Source of the DNA: Naematelia aurantialba
Taxonomy: Eukaryota; Basidiomycota; Tremellomycetes; Tremellales; Naemateliaceae
Assembly (NCBI GenBank): GCA_021527695.1
Contig: JAKFAO010000001.1
Coordinates: 806,001-870,000 of the forward strand
DNA: 64,000 bases
Direction: 5' to 3'
In this document: one piece after another, positions 22,366-33,818 of the stretch
How positions within the stretch are numbered: position 1 is the stretch's first letter
How the letters are laid out: every line of letters starts with the position of its first letter
Program-made: the position numbers and the translations under genes
The notes under the pieces: model-generated
Database searches by the model: none
Told to the model about the DNA's origin: nothing
Seen by the model: only the letters and a program-made list of their open reading frames with translations

Positions 22366-24505
22366 TTATGCCTGGGTCGGTGCGTTCGCCTGGAGCGCCT
22401 CGGTCTGAGCCGCCGCAGTCTCGGTCGAGTGAGCAGCGGCCTTTTCGTGGTGTTGCTCGGCGTGGAGCTTGCCGTCGTGGCCGATACCCATCTCGCTGGC
22501 GTAGGTCGAATGAGGCTTCCACGAAGACGACTTGATCGGGGTCGTCTCCTCCATCATGCGGTCTACTTGCTCGAGAGTCAGGCCTTTGGTCTCCCAGACC
22601 AAAAAGTAGGCGTAGAAGAAGCACAGCACACAGGTCGAGCCCCAGACGAAGAACACTTTCGAGCCGAGGTTGGCCTTGTCCGTGCCCACGAGGTATGGCG
22701 TGATAACCGTGATGATGCAGTTCCACAACCAGTTCGATGCCGTCGACATACCCACACCACGCGAACGGATCGGCAGCGGGAAGATCTCGCCAATGCACAC
22801 CCATGCACCGGGGCCCCAAGTACTCGCGAAGAAGAAAATGTAAATACAGATGAATGCGATCTGTGCCTTGGTTGCGTTGTCGTTGTCGCTGCCCGCTGCT
22901 ACGCCAATGATACCGGCGATGTACTCGCAGACAAGCATGCCGACTTGAGGCATCAGCACCAGGGACTGTGGCACCAACAGGCATCAAACTCACGGGCACC
23001 CCAGATGAGCAAGGGCCGACGACCAAAGCGCTCAATGGTCCAGAAAGAGATTGGCGTCGAGCACACGTTGACGAGCGTGGTGATGAGCGAGATGAGGAAT
23101 GGGTTGGAGATGGTGCCGAGGTTCTTGAAGAAGATGGTACCAAAGTAGAAGATGCTGCCGTTGTATGAGCTTGCGTTTCCAAGTTGCAACGAGAAGTAAG
23201 CTCACAAGTTGACACCAGTCCATTGCTGCATCATCTGGAGCGACGCGCCGAGGATCGTGCGGCGGAGGTTGGACGATGGGCTGCGGAGGCCGCCAGAGAA
23301 ACATGCTGCCCATGAGGAGAAGTACCCGTTGGCAGGGATGAGCTCCTGCTCGTACTCGTGGTTGGCGATGATCTCAGCGAGTTCCTCCTGGATGTATGTC
23401 GATTCCTTGGTCTGACCACGGATACGCGTGAGGGCAACCGCAGCGTCGTCGACTCGTCCGCGCTTGACGTACCATCTCGGTGACTCGGGGAGGAGCAAGA
23501 GACCAACACCGAGGATGAGTGCCCAGGCAAACTGGACACCGATCGGGATACGGTACGAGCCAGAGTCGAGACGGTTCTCGGTGGCGTACACGACGCAAGA
23601 GGCGAGCAGCAGACCAACGGTGACGCAGAACTGGAAACCTAGTCAGCTCCCCTGCTTATGCTCAGGGTGATGGATCAACTCACCTGGTAGCCGGAGACAA
23701 TGGCACCGCGGACCTTGCGGGGAGCGACCTCTGACATGTACAGAATGATGATGGCTGAGATGAAACCAACACCAAAGCCCGAGATCAATCGACCGGCAAC
23801 AATCTGCATTCACTCGTCAGCGCGAGAGCCAGTGGCCCAAGGGAGGAACATACCAAGCCGAGGCCTGCGGAAGCGGTCTGCAAGCAGCAGCCGACGATGA
23901 AGACACCGCAGCCCGACACGATGGTGACTCGTCGACCAAAGTAGTCGGCAAGGTCACCGGCAATGAGGGCGCCAAAGAATGTACCGGCCGAGAGGATTGA
24001 GGTGATGAGCGATTGGTGAGACGAGGAGATCACAAAAGTGGGGTCGGTGAGGTCGGATGGGATGGGCTTGCCGGTGATGACATGGATAAAGTAGGGCATG
24101 GCTACGGTTGTGTGAGCAACAAACGAGTGGGATCATGGGGTCGCAGCTTACCTAGACAGCCCGACATGTAACCCGAGTCATAACCGAAGAAGATACCTCC
24201 GAAGGAGGCAAAGATACAGAGCCTTTAGGATGATGAGCGTCTGCGGAACTGGCCAATTTCGGGTTTCGGGTTTGACTTACAGGTATGCCTTGAGGGTGAC
24301 AGGAGCCTCAACCCGCTCTGGGGTCAAGGGTGCCTGCAGTTCGGTGGTGGTGACAGCACCGCCCGGCACTGCGATGTCAACTTGTGTGCAAGGAAGAGGG
24401 GCCGCGGAGAAGGATGGGCTTGGGGGGTGGGGTGGGGGGGTCTCACAATGGAGTGGCTAGAGGGGAGGTGGGTAGTGGTGGTGGGAGGTGGTCACGAAGG
24501 GGCAT
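22366..24505 (-). CDS. MFS hexose transporter (sugar porter family)
   Basis: Minus-strand exons 24505-24496 (tentative), 24380-24281, 24222-24152, 24101-23854, 23803-23684, 23630-23206, 23154-22994 and 22943-22366 join to 1,713 nt, 570 residues. Sugar porter hallmarks appear in order: FFGYDSGYMSG in helix 1, LADYFGRR after helix 2, GRLISGFGVG, the PESPRWYVKRGR motif, QQWTGVNFIFYFGT in helix 7, ERFGRRPLL, WGPGAWVCIGEIFPLPIRSRG, and VWETKGLTLEQVD after helix 12. It is a plasma membrane hexose-proton symporter by similarity to fungal high-affinity glucose transporters; the exact sugar is inference. The only upstream ATG in the leader is at 24505, which requires a 10-nt first exon with a weak GTGACC donor, so the N-terminus is uncertain. 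The cytosolic tail is His/Ala/Gln-rich. Confidence 0.9.
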
Positions 24506-26708
24506 GTCGGTGACTCACTGTTAAGAGTTTGTGAGACGAGGTTGGTTGGGACGAGGAGTTGATTGGTGTTCAAAGTAGTTTGTGTACTTGAGAAGAGGGG
24601 GGGGTAAAACTTTGCGTACGTCTTTCTTTATACCTCTTTCGACCTGCGGGGCGTGTCGTTTGACCTCCGCGGGGGGCCAAGACCACCCGATCTTCCCCGG
24701 TTAAGCGCGCAACTTAGCCGTAACCACGCTGCCCCCACTTGACAGGGAAGAGGGGGGGAGGGGTGAGCCCGCAGAGTTTCATCACACGCTAGTCCACATC
24801 CACACACCTCCGGTACCCCGAGGAACAAGAGGCACGAGGCACAAGGGGCGGCGCAGAACCCGGGGCTGGTTTCCACGTTGGTCCCCGCTTCTGCCTGGTC
24901 CGGTCACCCTCCGCCCGAGCTAATTCCAAAGAGGCCTAAACTGCCGCAAGCGTGCGTGCGTCTACTCTGCTTCTGGCAACTTTTTCGTGAGCATTCACCC
25001 ACGCTATTTTCACACTATATGTGGCATGGGACCATGTCCTTGCTCCGCTGTGCAGGCTGGAATGGATGGCTATCCAGATGCAGCTGAAACCAAGTCGGCT
25101 TCGCTGTGCTCACTGCGCTCGCTGTGCTCCTTCCAAACGGGCTACGCCGATGGGCATACCCGATGAGGACGGAAGCTTCTCGTCCGGCCGGAACATGTCA
25201 GGGAACGGCACAGGGAATGCGAAATAGCCGCTTTGGTCCTTGTACCAAGCCGGCGGTTGAAGCGATACACGCGGACACGAAAGGTTCCGGACAACGGCCG
25301 TCTGGGAGGCGGTCAGGGCAAGTGCTGCGCGCAAATGTGCGAGTGCGTCCTGTCCCGGGGATCACGGAGACGAGGCGAGGGAGAGCAGTGAGAGCAGTGT
25401 GGGGGTTCGCTAAGCACGTCCCGCGGTAACGAGTTTGCCCGGCGGTACGGGTTTGTCCATCGCATGAGGTTTTGAGGGGACCGCCCTGGATTCGGCCCCG
25501 ATCTATTACGAACTTGCATCGTGCCTCGGCCCTCCATGCTCATACGACGCGATTCCAGCCGGGGGACGACGTCGACGTCCGGGGCAGTCCTGGCCAGCAG
25601 CTCGGGGGTGGGGTGGGTCGACTGGGCATGAGGTCGCAGTGCCCCATGTGTCTACTCCTATCCCGCACATTCGGGTCATCCGGTAGCAGCTGTTCTCTGG
25701 ACTGAGGTGGAGGTGCAGGCAGTTGTTGGCCCATGAACGCCCGAGAGAGCGTGAGGTGGAGGGTGGAGGGTGTGACTGTACGGGCAGGAAATATCGACTG
25801 GGTGTCAAGCATACCTGTCTCTGTTTCTTTTGTTTGTCTTCTTTCCTCCCTCTGTCCGTCTGTCGTTCCTCTTTCCCTTCATTTCTATTCTCTTCTCTTT
25901 CTCTTTCCTTTCTCAGTCTCTTCCTCGCTCTTCTCTTCCTCGTTTCGTTCTCTTCTCTCATTCAAGGTCATTTTATGCCCACATGCTGTGTCTGTGATGT
26001 AGTATCCCAGCAGTTAAAGCGCCAGAGGAGGATGAGCAACCAGACGCCCTGGAGGAGCCTGCGCAAACAGATTCGCCGTCGAGGAGGATCTGCCGCTTCC
26101 CAGCTGGGCGGCTTTGCTAATTGCATCCGTGCCCGTGCGTCCGTACCGTGTATCAGTGTATCCGAGTATCCGAGTAAATGTGTATCTCAGATGTCTGTGC
26201 ATATGTGTATCTGTTGATCTGTGTATCTAATTATCTGATTCTGTCTTCCAATGACATCGGAAAATGTCACACGACGGACCTGGCCCTCCAATTAGCCTCG
26301 AGCCCAAAGCCACAAACTTCGATACTGAGGCTAGTCCGGCTAGTCCGAGGGTGAGGCTAGGCTGGGGTTGAGGCTGGAGATGAGCGCAAGACCTGCGCCG
26401 CACACGTCATACAGACCACACGTCGCACATGCCGTACAGTCTCAATTCATCTCATGATATCCATTCCGTTCACAGCTCACAGCTATCGACCCACTCCTCC
26501 GCTCCGCGTCTACGTTGCACACAGTCTTCTGTGCTCTCCGCTCGCACGCCGACTCTCCCCGCCCCATTAAGCATCTCGACACCGCCTGTGGGGATCTTGC
26601 GGCTCCATTCCTGTACCGTCCGTCATCTCTCGGCCGCTCCGATCGGGTCATCCAATTCCTGAATACCTGCTCCCTATCCCTGGGCAATGCCATCCCAACT
26701 CCTGCACC
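24506..26708. other. 2.2 kb gene-poor region
   Basis: Contains the promoter of the sugar transporter and sequence downstream of the Pal1 gene. Bases 25810-25965 are a strong T/C tract (CTTTCCTCTT-type), and 26150-26245 carry GTGTATCTG repeats. Frames of up to 164 codons pass through these tracts and have low-complexity translations. No gene, tRNA or transposon is recognised. Confidence 0.45.
24627..24632 (-). promoter_or_regulatory. TATA box of the sugar transporter gene
   Basis: The minus strand reads GGTATAAAGAAAG about 120 bases upstream of the first ATG (24505). The stretch between has no other ATG on this strand, which fits a short leader. Confidence 0.5.
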
Positions 26709-29700
26709 TCACTTGGTGATCCTGTCCCTAAACTTCTGCACCATCGACGTTTTCCTGCGCAGGCTACTCTCCTCGTGTCGCGGCGTCACGAGATCCTTGA
26801 AATCAGGCATGACCTGCGCGACCGGCGGCGTCGGCAGTCTCTTGACCCGGTCGCCAGGCATACCCCCGGCCGAGCGGCCCGCCGCCGCCGTCGCCACCGG
26901 CGCACGCACCGGCACAGGCTCGTCGTGCTGCTCATGCTGGTGATCCTGGTGTTCCCGCTGCATAGCCTTGAGTGCACGAGCTTTCGAGCTCGGCGATTCG
27001 ACCAGCACAAACCCATTCCCATTCCCGTCTGAACCGCTCGTCATAAGCCCGCCATCGTCAATCTCCTCCATCTGCGGTAGAGGCGGCTGGGCAGTGTGCC
27101 GAGGCGGCGGCGACGCGCGATCCGAAGGCTGGCGGCTAAAGAACGGTTTGCGATGCTCAATCGAAGGCGAGGTGTTCTTCTGGTCGGTAGTGAGCTCTTG
27201 CGAGTACTGGTAAGGCGACGAGGACCGAGCAGGCTTGTGCTGGTTGTCACGCTGTGTCCAGTGACCGATCGAGTGGCAAGGAGATGGGCAGTGGAAGAAA
27301 TCGACAGAGGGCAACGAGTCAACAGAATAGCAAGGACGGTAACGACAATGTCAGCAGACATCGCAGTTATCATCCAGCCATGCCGAAGACAGGAAGAGCC
27401 CCCGGTCCCGCGCTTCCACGCCAAAAGTCCACCAACATGTGTCGGACGGCAGCACGTCTTCCTTGTACTTTTGTACGTGCATCACTCCTCCCTGCCTTCG
27501 CTCACCGCCGCCGCCCCTCTGACATTGCTCTCCTCTCACCACGACTCCCATGCCACTGGCCCATCTCTGTAGCCGTCCCAAACACGTCCTCCCTTGCGGC
27601 CGCAAACTTGTCCTGGTCGTCCCCATGCACCGCATCTATCAATTCCTCCTCAACCACCACTTCATTGTCGAGCCAGCCGTGAACGGGGTCAGGGCTCGAC
27701 GCGGATCGCGTGCCGCCAGCTGATATCGAGTGACTTCGATCTCCCATTCCTGGCCCAGGCCCCATCCGACCATGTCCATATAACGAGGGAACAGCCGGTT
27801 GTGATTCGACAGAACCCGATCGCGTACGCACCATGGTTTTGATTTTTTGCATGAGTGATTTGGTCCTCTTGACCCCTCCGCCAGGCAGAGGCGGCGCGCC
27901 TCCTCCGCGTGCGTGCGTGGTTGGCAGTGGGAATTCACCAGTCGGCGAATTCGACTCCTCCTTGATGGATGGTGTCCGCGCCCCGAGGCCCAACCGAAGA
28001 CCGGGAGAGCGCATTGGTCGGCCGGGCAATGGCGCAGTCTGGCTATCGGGAGAGTACATATCGTCCGTGACTGGTTCGGTCAGTTATGATGCTGGCAGGA
28101 CAAAGCGCGGGAGGCCTTACGGTCCAGCTCATCGCCGAGAGGCGAGCCACCAAAGTCTTCAAATGGCTCGGCTATATACATTTAGCTCTGAAAAGATCGC
28201 GCAAATGCCAGACGCCAGACTTACGAATATCAGTTCCCCAAGCAGCTTTGAGCGCCCTCCGCTTGTCGTCTCTCTGTTTCTGTCTCTCCTTTCTCGCCAT
28301 GCTCGCTTCGTCCGTGCCCTCCTCTGCCTCGGGAAAGTATCCTCCACTCGAGGGCATGCTCGTCGAGTACTGCCCAGTAAGACCGCCACCACTCTGACGG
28401 CGCGTAGCTTGTAGACGCATGGCCGATTGCGCACGTTTATGTCCGTTACCCTCGGAAATGATGTCTTTGCCAGGCGGTGCTGGAGGGGACGAGAGTGAAA
28501 TGGTAGTAGGCGGGCGTTCGCGTGGGGGAGACTGGATGGGTGCACCGTTGAACGCCTGCATTGGCGCTTTGCTAGGTGGAAGATTGGTATTGCGCGATGG
28601 AGCGGCCGCATCATAGGGTCCCGAACTGGACTGTATCAGTACCTCGCCGCGCGGAAATCGAGGCTTCACCAGCAGCATGACTCACTGATGCCACATTGCG
28701 CTGCCCAGACCCGTTGGATCCCATGTATCAATCACATCAGCATGCCTGCTAGCCTTCTTGTCCTCTGCTGCTTTGCGTTGGCCTGCCGAGATCTCTCTCT
28801 GAATGGGATCGAGTCCATAGGAGTCGCTCGACAGCGATCGACGCGCCCTGACTTTCGTCCTTTCAGGAGACGCTGGAGCAAGCAAGTTGGCCGAGGATGA
28901 GGTGGTGGTTATGTTGCTGCGGTACGAAAGTCGGGGGGAAGATGCGGTAGGAGATTCGGGTGAGGACAGCGGGAGAAGACGGGGAGCGTGATTAGAGCGA
29001 TTGCGATCATCCATGGTCAGCGTTGATCGATGCATGTTGGTACAGAGCCGTAACGTGATGCCTCAATGTGCAAGGAAAAGATATTTTGATGGATGAAATG
29101 AAAGAGGCAAAGTCATAACGCAATGGAGACTCGGCATCCTTTGTGCGTCGCCGTCGTCGCCGCCGTCACTCTTTTGAGCAGCGCCGCATCGTCGATGATG
29201 CGACAAGTAGTGACACATGCTCAGCACCTCAGTGCAGACTTGCAGACACAGGGACGAGTCATAGGTGACGGACAAATGATGGATCACCTTGGGGAGGAAA
29301 GAAAGGAGAAGATAACGCGAGACAACGTGCGAGACAGCATTGCAGCAGACTCACTTGGTCAGCGCGCGGTTGTACTTTTGCCTAGATGGCTCGGCTGCCG
29401 TGCCCGCGGCCTCTGTCTCTCTGGGAGGAACGATGTTTGGGAGCTTGGGTGGCCCGACGCGTCCAGTGCCTGCGGGCTCCACCTCGTCCTCGAATGGGTT
29501 TCTATTCTGGCCGGCCATCCGTGCCGAAGGGAGTTGGGGTTGACCGAGGCTCGCCATGTCAGGGCTGCTTTGAGAGTAGCTGTATTTGCCCTTTGATTCC
29601 ACAGGGCTATTGGATGTCGAGGTGGAATATGCCGATGGCTCGGAGCCTTGACCTACCGCCGTCGAGTGAGGACGCGGTGATATGCGGACCGTGTCGCGCA

Positions 29701-29875
29701 GGGCGGCCGCGAGGTTCTGCTCGTCGTTCAGCACGATTGGGGTCGGGTCGGAGAAATCAATGTTGAGGTACGACCCGCTGGCCGAGTTGGACGTGGTCGG
29801 GTTGGACGGGGCAAGGCCCTGCTTTGGTGGAAGGGGCGGTGGAGGTGCAGGCGAGCGTTGGCGTGGCGTCGACAT
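26709..29875 (-). CDS. Pal1-family cell morphology protein
   Basis: Minus-strand exons 29875-29355, 28916-28686, 28625-28225, 28171-28121, 28070-about 27540 and about 27196-26709. The Pal1 signature is clear across three junctions: DKKASRHADVIDTWDPTGLG, then GPYDAAAPSRN, then a basic coil (ARKERQKQRDDKRRALKAAWG), then PEPFEDFGG. The N-terminal exon has the NPFEDE motif, which binds EH domains, and proline-rich PPPPLPPKQG. The C-terminus ends in the basic segment SMVQKFRDRITK. Pal1 proteins act at the cell cortex and endocytic sites and help shape the fungal cell (family knowledge). Intron 28917-29354 is long (438 nt) and the last junction (343 nt) is tentative, because the natural acceptor before RDNQHKPARSSS is in another phase. 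An in-frame ATG at 29014 could start a shorter form lacking the NPF exon. Confidence 0.8.
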
Positions 29876-31343
29876 GTTTTGACCGTCGTCTTGCCCCTCT
29901 GTACGGACGTGCCGTCGGTCGATTCGTGGGATTCGGTGGGGAATCCTTGATGCCTTGTCTTCCTTTGTCTAGCTCGACGGTCCAACGGGAGGAGGGACGA
30001 AGGCCAGAGCGGGCTCTGCTGTCGCGAACAAAGAAAGGGACACACGAAGGAGGGAAGGGGAGAAGGGGAAGGTCGTCGACAGAGTCTAATGCGAGATCAA
30101 AGAGGGGATCGAACAAGACGCGCCGACTAGCCACCAGTGAGTGGTATGCGGTTTTGCGTGGATTCCCTTTCCTTTTCCTCGTTTTTGCCTTGGGATACGA
30201 TCTGTAACGTACACTGTATAGACTGTATGCAAAGCGCAGCGCAGCGAATCAAGCCCAGCGTCAACTATGCAGGGCGGTAAGAAAAACCAAAACGTCTGTT
30301 GCAATGCTGTACGTGTTCCTCGGTTCGGCGGATTCGCAAAACCTAGGTCGCTGCCTGTTGCTCTCCGTCTGAGACTTCCGAGGAGCCCGTTGCGATTGCT
30401 ATTGCAGGCGTATGGGCCAGCAAAGAGAGCACAAATTACGGTAGCCCTGCTCTTTACCGAGTGGATCGGCAGGCCACGTATGCAAACACTGCAGGACACG
30501 GACTTGGCTTCGCCAGAGGATGTTTTTATGGGATCGATAAACTATGGGCTTGCTGGTAAATCTGGCAGCTTGGCACAGACACTTGGAGGCAGGTCAAGCC
30601 CGCGTCGTGCCGACCTACACACTCGGGATATAGCGTATACTCATAGTCTACTTTGCACTAACGAGCTGCTCCATCCCGCCGCAGTGACGGGCAAGGATAA
30701 ACACGCATCATGCTCAACTCTACTTTTCCGGCTGTTCCAGTAGGGGTTTCCGGGCGGAGGGAAGTCAGGGGCCAGAGGGGGGACAAGTGCGCTGTCATAG
30801 TGGAGCGCCTGTATGGCTCCCTTGCCCCCCGAAGGAGGTTTGAATTCTCAGGGACTACAAAGGGGGGGGTCCGTAGAAACCCTGTTATTTGGGCATATCC
30901 GCCACCATCCACGTCTCTCGAGCCAAAACAAAACGAAACGTCCTACGAGTAAAGAGTCGTTGTTCAGGACTCTGTTCAACTGTGCCGCGTCGTGCTTTGC
31001 AGCGTGCCAATACGCAACCCACGTGAATAGCTGACTACCGCGATGATTACCCGCACCGGTCTCCCCCCCAAAGAACCTGAACGCGTTGACCTCTCAGTGG
31101 CACAACCATGAGGTCGGTTACTATATGAGGGATACATACACAGCGTTCATCTGCGTCCCAGCGTAGCTTTCAGACTTGACGCCGGTCAATCCGAACGAGC
31201 TCATAGTATGCACCGATGCCGTCGATTGATTGTTCAGTCGTGCAGTTACGCAGATGGTTTCTATCAATCATATGCAACTAGTTGATGATAACGACGGCGA
31301 TCTATAACTCTATGAAACACGACGCACTGTGCAGTGCTCAATC
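29876..31343. other. Intergenic region, no gene supported
   Basis: Upstream of the Pal1 gene and downstream of the DHA2 transporter, both minus strand. Plus-strand frames (such as 30267-30743) have no recognisable family. Bases 30000-30120 are purine-rich. No RNA gene is recognised. Confidence 0.45.
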
Positions 31344-33543
31344 CTATGTCCGCCCATCTCCTTGCTCCTCGTCGCCTCGCTCACGCACGCCATTTCTCAC
31401 TCCATTCTGAGCCCGCAGAGCATCCCTCGTTGGCATCTCCTCTTCCTCGACAAGCATCAGAGCCAACACGTTGACGATCGCTAAAGCAAGGTTGCACAGG
31501 AACACGACGTGCAGGGCATGCTCGTACGCTTTGACTGCGCCAGCTCGTTGCGCAGGCGGAAGGTTCCGAATCGATGAAGTGGAATGGCGGATTAGGTAGA
31601 TCACCTTTAACCGGATTAGCTGACTGTAATGACGAGTTGAAGACGAGCTGCCAAATTGGAGGAGCGAGTAGGCACGGCGAGGGCATGCAAGAGGCAGTGC
31701 ATGCCAGCGCTACGCAGGAGAGGATGGGAGGCGAGCAGAAGAAGGGCAGGTACCTCTTTCGCATCCGGCCCAGTAATCAGTCGAGGTAAATCCGCAGAGA
31801 GGATGGCCTGGATGATGGCACCGCTAAAGGCGACACCAGTGACCTGTCCGATGGTACGGAACAGGTACGACACTGCGTCATCTTCGTCAGCAATCCCCCA
31901 CGTGTCAGTCCTCGATACATACTACTCGTGGCTACAGCTCTGTCAAGGCAAAGAGAGTCAGCCCAGGCCATCATCCTATCCACAGCGAGGGAACTCACGT
32001 CTCCCCTTTTCCAGCTATCTGCACGTGTGTCATCAGAGCCACCAGAGTACTCGTGAGGACACCGGCGTATCCGAATCCGGTAGGCCCTTGAGCTACCCAT
32101 GTGATCCATGTCGGGCTATCCTCTCTCCAGAAACAAAATATGCCCGAACTGAGGGCGATGATAGTGCCGCAAATAACAGTTACCCACCAGTACTTCCCAT
32201 TGTGGCGAATGATCCATCCGACAGTCAAGGAGCCTAGCCCTATAGAGATGGAATAAGGGAGAAGATGTGCCCCGGCGCTCGAGGACGACTGTAGCCGGAC
32301 GGCGGAAAAGTATAGCGGGACATTGTAGAGGATTGAATATTGGTTTGTCACCATGGTGAAGCTGGAGATGGCAGCTGCGATTGGGGTCCGGCGCTTGAGC
32401 AAGCCGAGTGGTAGGATCGGCTCGGGCGAGTAGTAGCCCTCAACGAGGATGAAAGCGACGGTGAAGCCTGCAGCGGCGATCAAGAGACCCCAGATGGTCG
32501 GGTCTGACCAGGCATATTCGCCCCCATTCGATTTTTGCGTCGACGTCTTGAGCGAGATTGACAAGAGCGCTGTCCCGACTGCCACCACGAGCGTCAGGGA
32601 CCCAGCGTAATCGATGCGAGCAAGTTTTCTATGCCACCTGGTCCGTGATTCTGCGCCTTTGCTGCCTGGTACGGTGCCAGGTATGGGCGTGGCGGTTCCA
32701 GAAGCTGGACGCGAGGGTGTCGGTATTTCCGCCTGAGGGACGCGTACTTGAGTAAAGATGAGGACGCCGAAGATGGCAAGGACGGGAAGTTGACAGAAAA
32801 AAGCAGTGCGCCAGCCGAACGTATCGGATATCCAACCGCCACCTGGTCCACCCAATGCGCCTCCCAACCCAAAGCTGATGTTCGCGAAACCCTTGGCCCC
32901 GTCAGTCACTTTTAGCATCCCAATTTCCCGGCCGGCGCAAGCGTGCAGAAGAAGGTGAGGGAAGAAGAGGTGAGGGAAGAAGAGGTGAGGGAAGAAAGAG
33001 GCGAGGGAAGAAAGGAGGTGAGGGAAGAAAGAAGATGAGGAAAGAGCATACCTGGAAGAGACCACGGTGCCGCAGGTCCACAAGATCGGTCATGATAATT
33101 GCGCTAACGCTCTGAATGCCGCCGCCGCCGATCCCCGCGATACATCGAGCCGCAATGAGCCAGTACATACTCGGTGCTGCCGCACACAATGCCGTCCCAA
33201 TCGTGAAGAAGCACAGGCCGGTGAGGTGGGCATTGCGCCGCCCAATGAGGTCTGACAGCCGGCCGTAGATGGGCGTAAAGCAGCATACCGAGAGCAGGTA
33301 GGATGTGCCTAGCCAGGTCGCCTGATTAGATGCATGAAAGTCGGAGCCAATGTCAGAGAGCAGCGTGGCAACGACGGTCGAGTCAAAAGCGCCAAGAAAG
33401 CCACAGCCCCATAAGCTCGCACAGATGATCCGGAATCGCCAGGCGGAGAGTCCAGCAAGGTTATGATGCGCTTTTGGCTTTCCTCCAGGCAGCAGGGAGG
33501 ACCGCTCATTCGGTTCCGCATTGTCGGCAGTAGGTATGGACAT
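31344..33543 (-). CDS. MFS transporter, DHA2 / vacuolar basic amino acid (VBA) type
   Basis: Minus-strand exons 33543-33052, 32891-31999, 31939-31923, 31872-31754 and 31604-31344 join to 1,782 nt, 593 residues. The N-terminus has a typical vacuolar-type ERSSLLPGG stretch, then FLGAFDSTVVATLLSDIG (helix 1, with the D of the DHA families), PIYGRLSDLIGRRNAH (motif A), AARCIAGIGGGGIQSV (helix 4) and GALGGPGGGWISDTFGWRTAFF (helix 5, motif C). Fourteen hydrophobic segments are likely, the last following AYEHALHVVFLCNLAL. These features fit the DHA2/VBA group, which exports drugs or moves basic amino acids into the vacuole; which one applies here is not decidable. Exon 3 is only 17 nt. The ATG at 33543 is the first in frame. 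Intron 1 carries a tandem repeat. Confidence 0.85.
32953..33046 (-). repeat. Tandem 15-mer repeat in intron 1 of the DHA2 transporter
   Basis: The plus strand reads GAGGTGAGGGAAGAA three times back to back, followed by two or three degenerate copies (GAGGCGAGGGAAGAAAG and GAGGTGAGGGAAGAAAG). On the gene's strand this is CTTCTTCCCTCACCT, a pyrimidine tract. It makes this intron 160 nt long instead of about 50. Confidence 0.85.
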
Positions 33544-33818
33544 GTTCCTCTGCAGACAAGTCCATCCCCCTGACAACGTCGTTCGAGTAAGAGTACGAGT
33601 CTTGTCCTCGACTCTTTCTAAGTCGACATCCTTCCTGCGGACATGACCGGGATCTCGGGGGGCAAATATGCCACGTCATGGAGTCCATCTTTCATCAATG
33701 ACATTCCCTTGGCCGCATGTCTGCACTGATTCAACTACTTGTGGTCCAGCGCAAGTTTAGACAAGACTGGCCCTGCTCCCCAGATCTGTGCCAAGTCGGT
33801 GAGCTGTGGTTGCGAACG
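33544..33818. promoter_or_regulatory. Shared divergent promoter
   Basis: 275 bases separate the DHA2 transporter start (minus, 33543) and the probable start of the acidic protein gene (plus, 33819), so both promoters must lie here or overlap the genes. No factor site is assigned. Confidence 0.5.

Noticed and set aside
22190..23215. 341-codon minus-strand ORF and 282-codon plus-strand ORF over the sugar transporter
   Set aside because: Shadows of the transporter exons; neither frame carries a recognisable motif and both cross its splice sites.
22366..24505. A sugar-use gene cluster linking the hexose transporter and hexokinase
   Set aside because: They are about 33 kb apart with many unrelated genes between them, so physical linkage gives no support for a functional cluster.
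25723..26217. 164-codon plus-strand ORF with a very hydrophobic, Ser/Phe/Leu-rich middle
   Set aside because: The middle is the translation of a CTTTCC-type pyrimidine tract, not a transmembrane protein, and there are no supporting splice sites or motifs.
24506..26708. Possible transposon or pseudogene in the 2.2 kb gap
   Set aside because: No transposase, reverse transcriptase or integrase motifs, no terminal repeats and no broken domain found by reading both strands.
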